6,556 bases of DNA from an uncultured Pseudodesulfovibrio sp. (lineage in GTDB: Bacteria; Desulfobacterota; Desulfovibrionia; Desulfovibrionales; Desulfovibrionaceae). The stretch lies in the NCBI GenBank assembly GCA_947259235.1, contig CAMYLL010000158.1, positions 1 through 6,556 of the forward strand, written 5' to 3'. The notes below the pieces were generated by a model that saw nothing but the letters and a program-made list of their open reading frames with translations, was not told the origin of the DNA and did not search any database. The position numbers and the translations under genes are program-made. This document shows positions 6,466-6,556 of this stretch, one piece after another (within the stretch, counting starts at the first letter, position 1; each line of letters opens with the position of its first letter).

Positions 6466-6556
6466 TTACTCTCCGATCCATTTCCACTGTTCAATGTTGA
6501 CCGTGATGGGCCAGCCGTGTCCGTGAGGCTCAATCTGGGAGACGCCCACGTCAAGC
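6466..6556 (-). CDS. C-terminal end of a gene, probably the family 5 solute-binding protein of the importer
   Basis: Only the last 29 codons are in the window, ending in TAA at 6466-6468; the rest lies beyond the right edge. The visible peptide contains SQIEPHGHGWPITVN and ends NIEQWKWIGE. An end rich in aromatic residues around a polar stretch is compatible with an extracellular solute-binding protein, and the position (first gene before permease B, separated by a hairpin) is the usual place for one in Opp/Dpp/Nik operons. No lipobox, signal peptide or ligand site can be seen. The His-x-His-x-Trp segment is unusual, but its role is unknown. The assignment rests mostly on context; that the frame is coding is supported by the tight fit of stop, hairpin and next gene. 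Confidence 0.6.
   Translation of the reverse strand, partial: LDVGVSQIEPHGHGWPITVNIEQWKWIGE

Overview
This is a GC-rich bacterial window (judged by eye, not counted), densely coded with almost no spacer DNA. The gene content (a CHASE/PAS/GGDEF sensor, an MntP-type manganese exporter and an Opp/Dpp/Nik-class ABC importer) suggests a free-living Gram-negative bacterium. The general style is compatible with a Desulfovibrio-like sulfate reducer, but that placement is an impression and not a demonstrated assignment.

Layout. The left third (1-2243, plus strand) is the 3' part of a large membrane-anchored diguanylate cyclase whose start lies outside the window. It has a periplasmic CHASE sensor, a membrane segment, three PAS domains and a GGDEF domain with intact active and inhibitory sites. 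A 91-base gap follows, holding a weak sigma70-like promoter with a perfect 12-bp palindrome in its spacer. Next comes mntP (2335-2913, plus strand). A 25-base convergent gap without a visible terminator separates mntP from an operon on the minus strand that occupies the rest of the window.

The minus-strand operon, read right to left, contains: the last 29 codons of a gene that is probably the extracellular solute-binding protein (6466-6556), a strong GC-rich stem-loop (6431-6460), an OppB/DppB/NikB-type permease (5425-6402), an OppC/DppC/NikC-type permease (4550-5428), a first ATPase (3627-4547) and a second ATPase (2939-3634). The four transporter genes are joined by a 4-base overlap, a 2-base gap and an 8-base overlap, so they are almost certainly co-transcribed and translationally coupled. 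Together they would form one binding-protein-dependent importer: two permeases forming the channel and two non-identical ATPases. The substrate cannot be read from the sequence. Peptides, nickel/cobalt chelates and other metallophores are all used by this family.

The points most worth a second look are the unequal ATPase pair (unusual D-loop and signature in the first, unusual Walker B surroundings in the second), the cysteine motif confined to the first ATPase, the stem-loop between the probable binding-protein gene and the permeases, and the palindrome in the candidate mntP promoter. I see no RNA gene, CRISPR array, insertion sequence or phage gene, and nothing that clearly amounts to an undescribed system.
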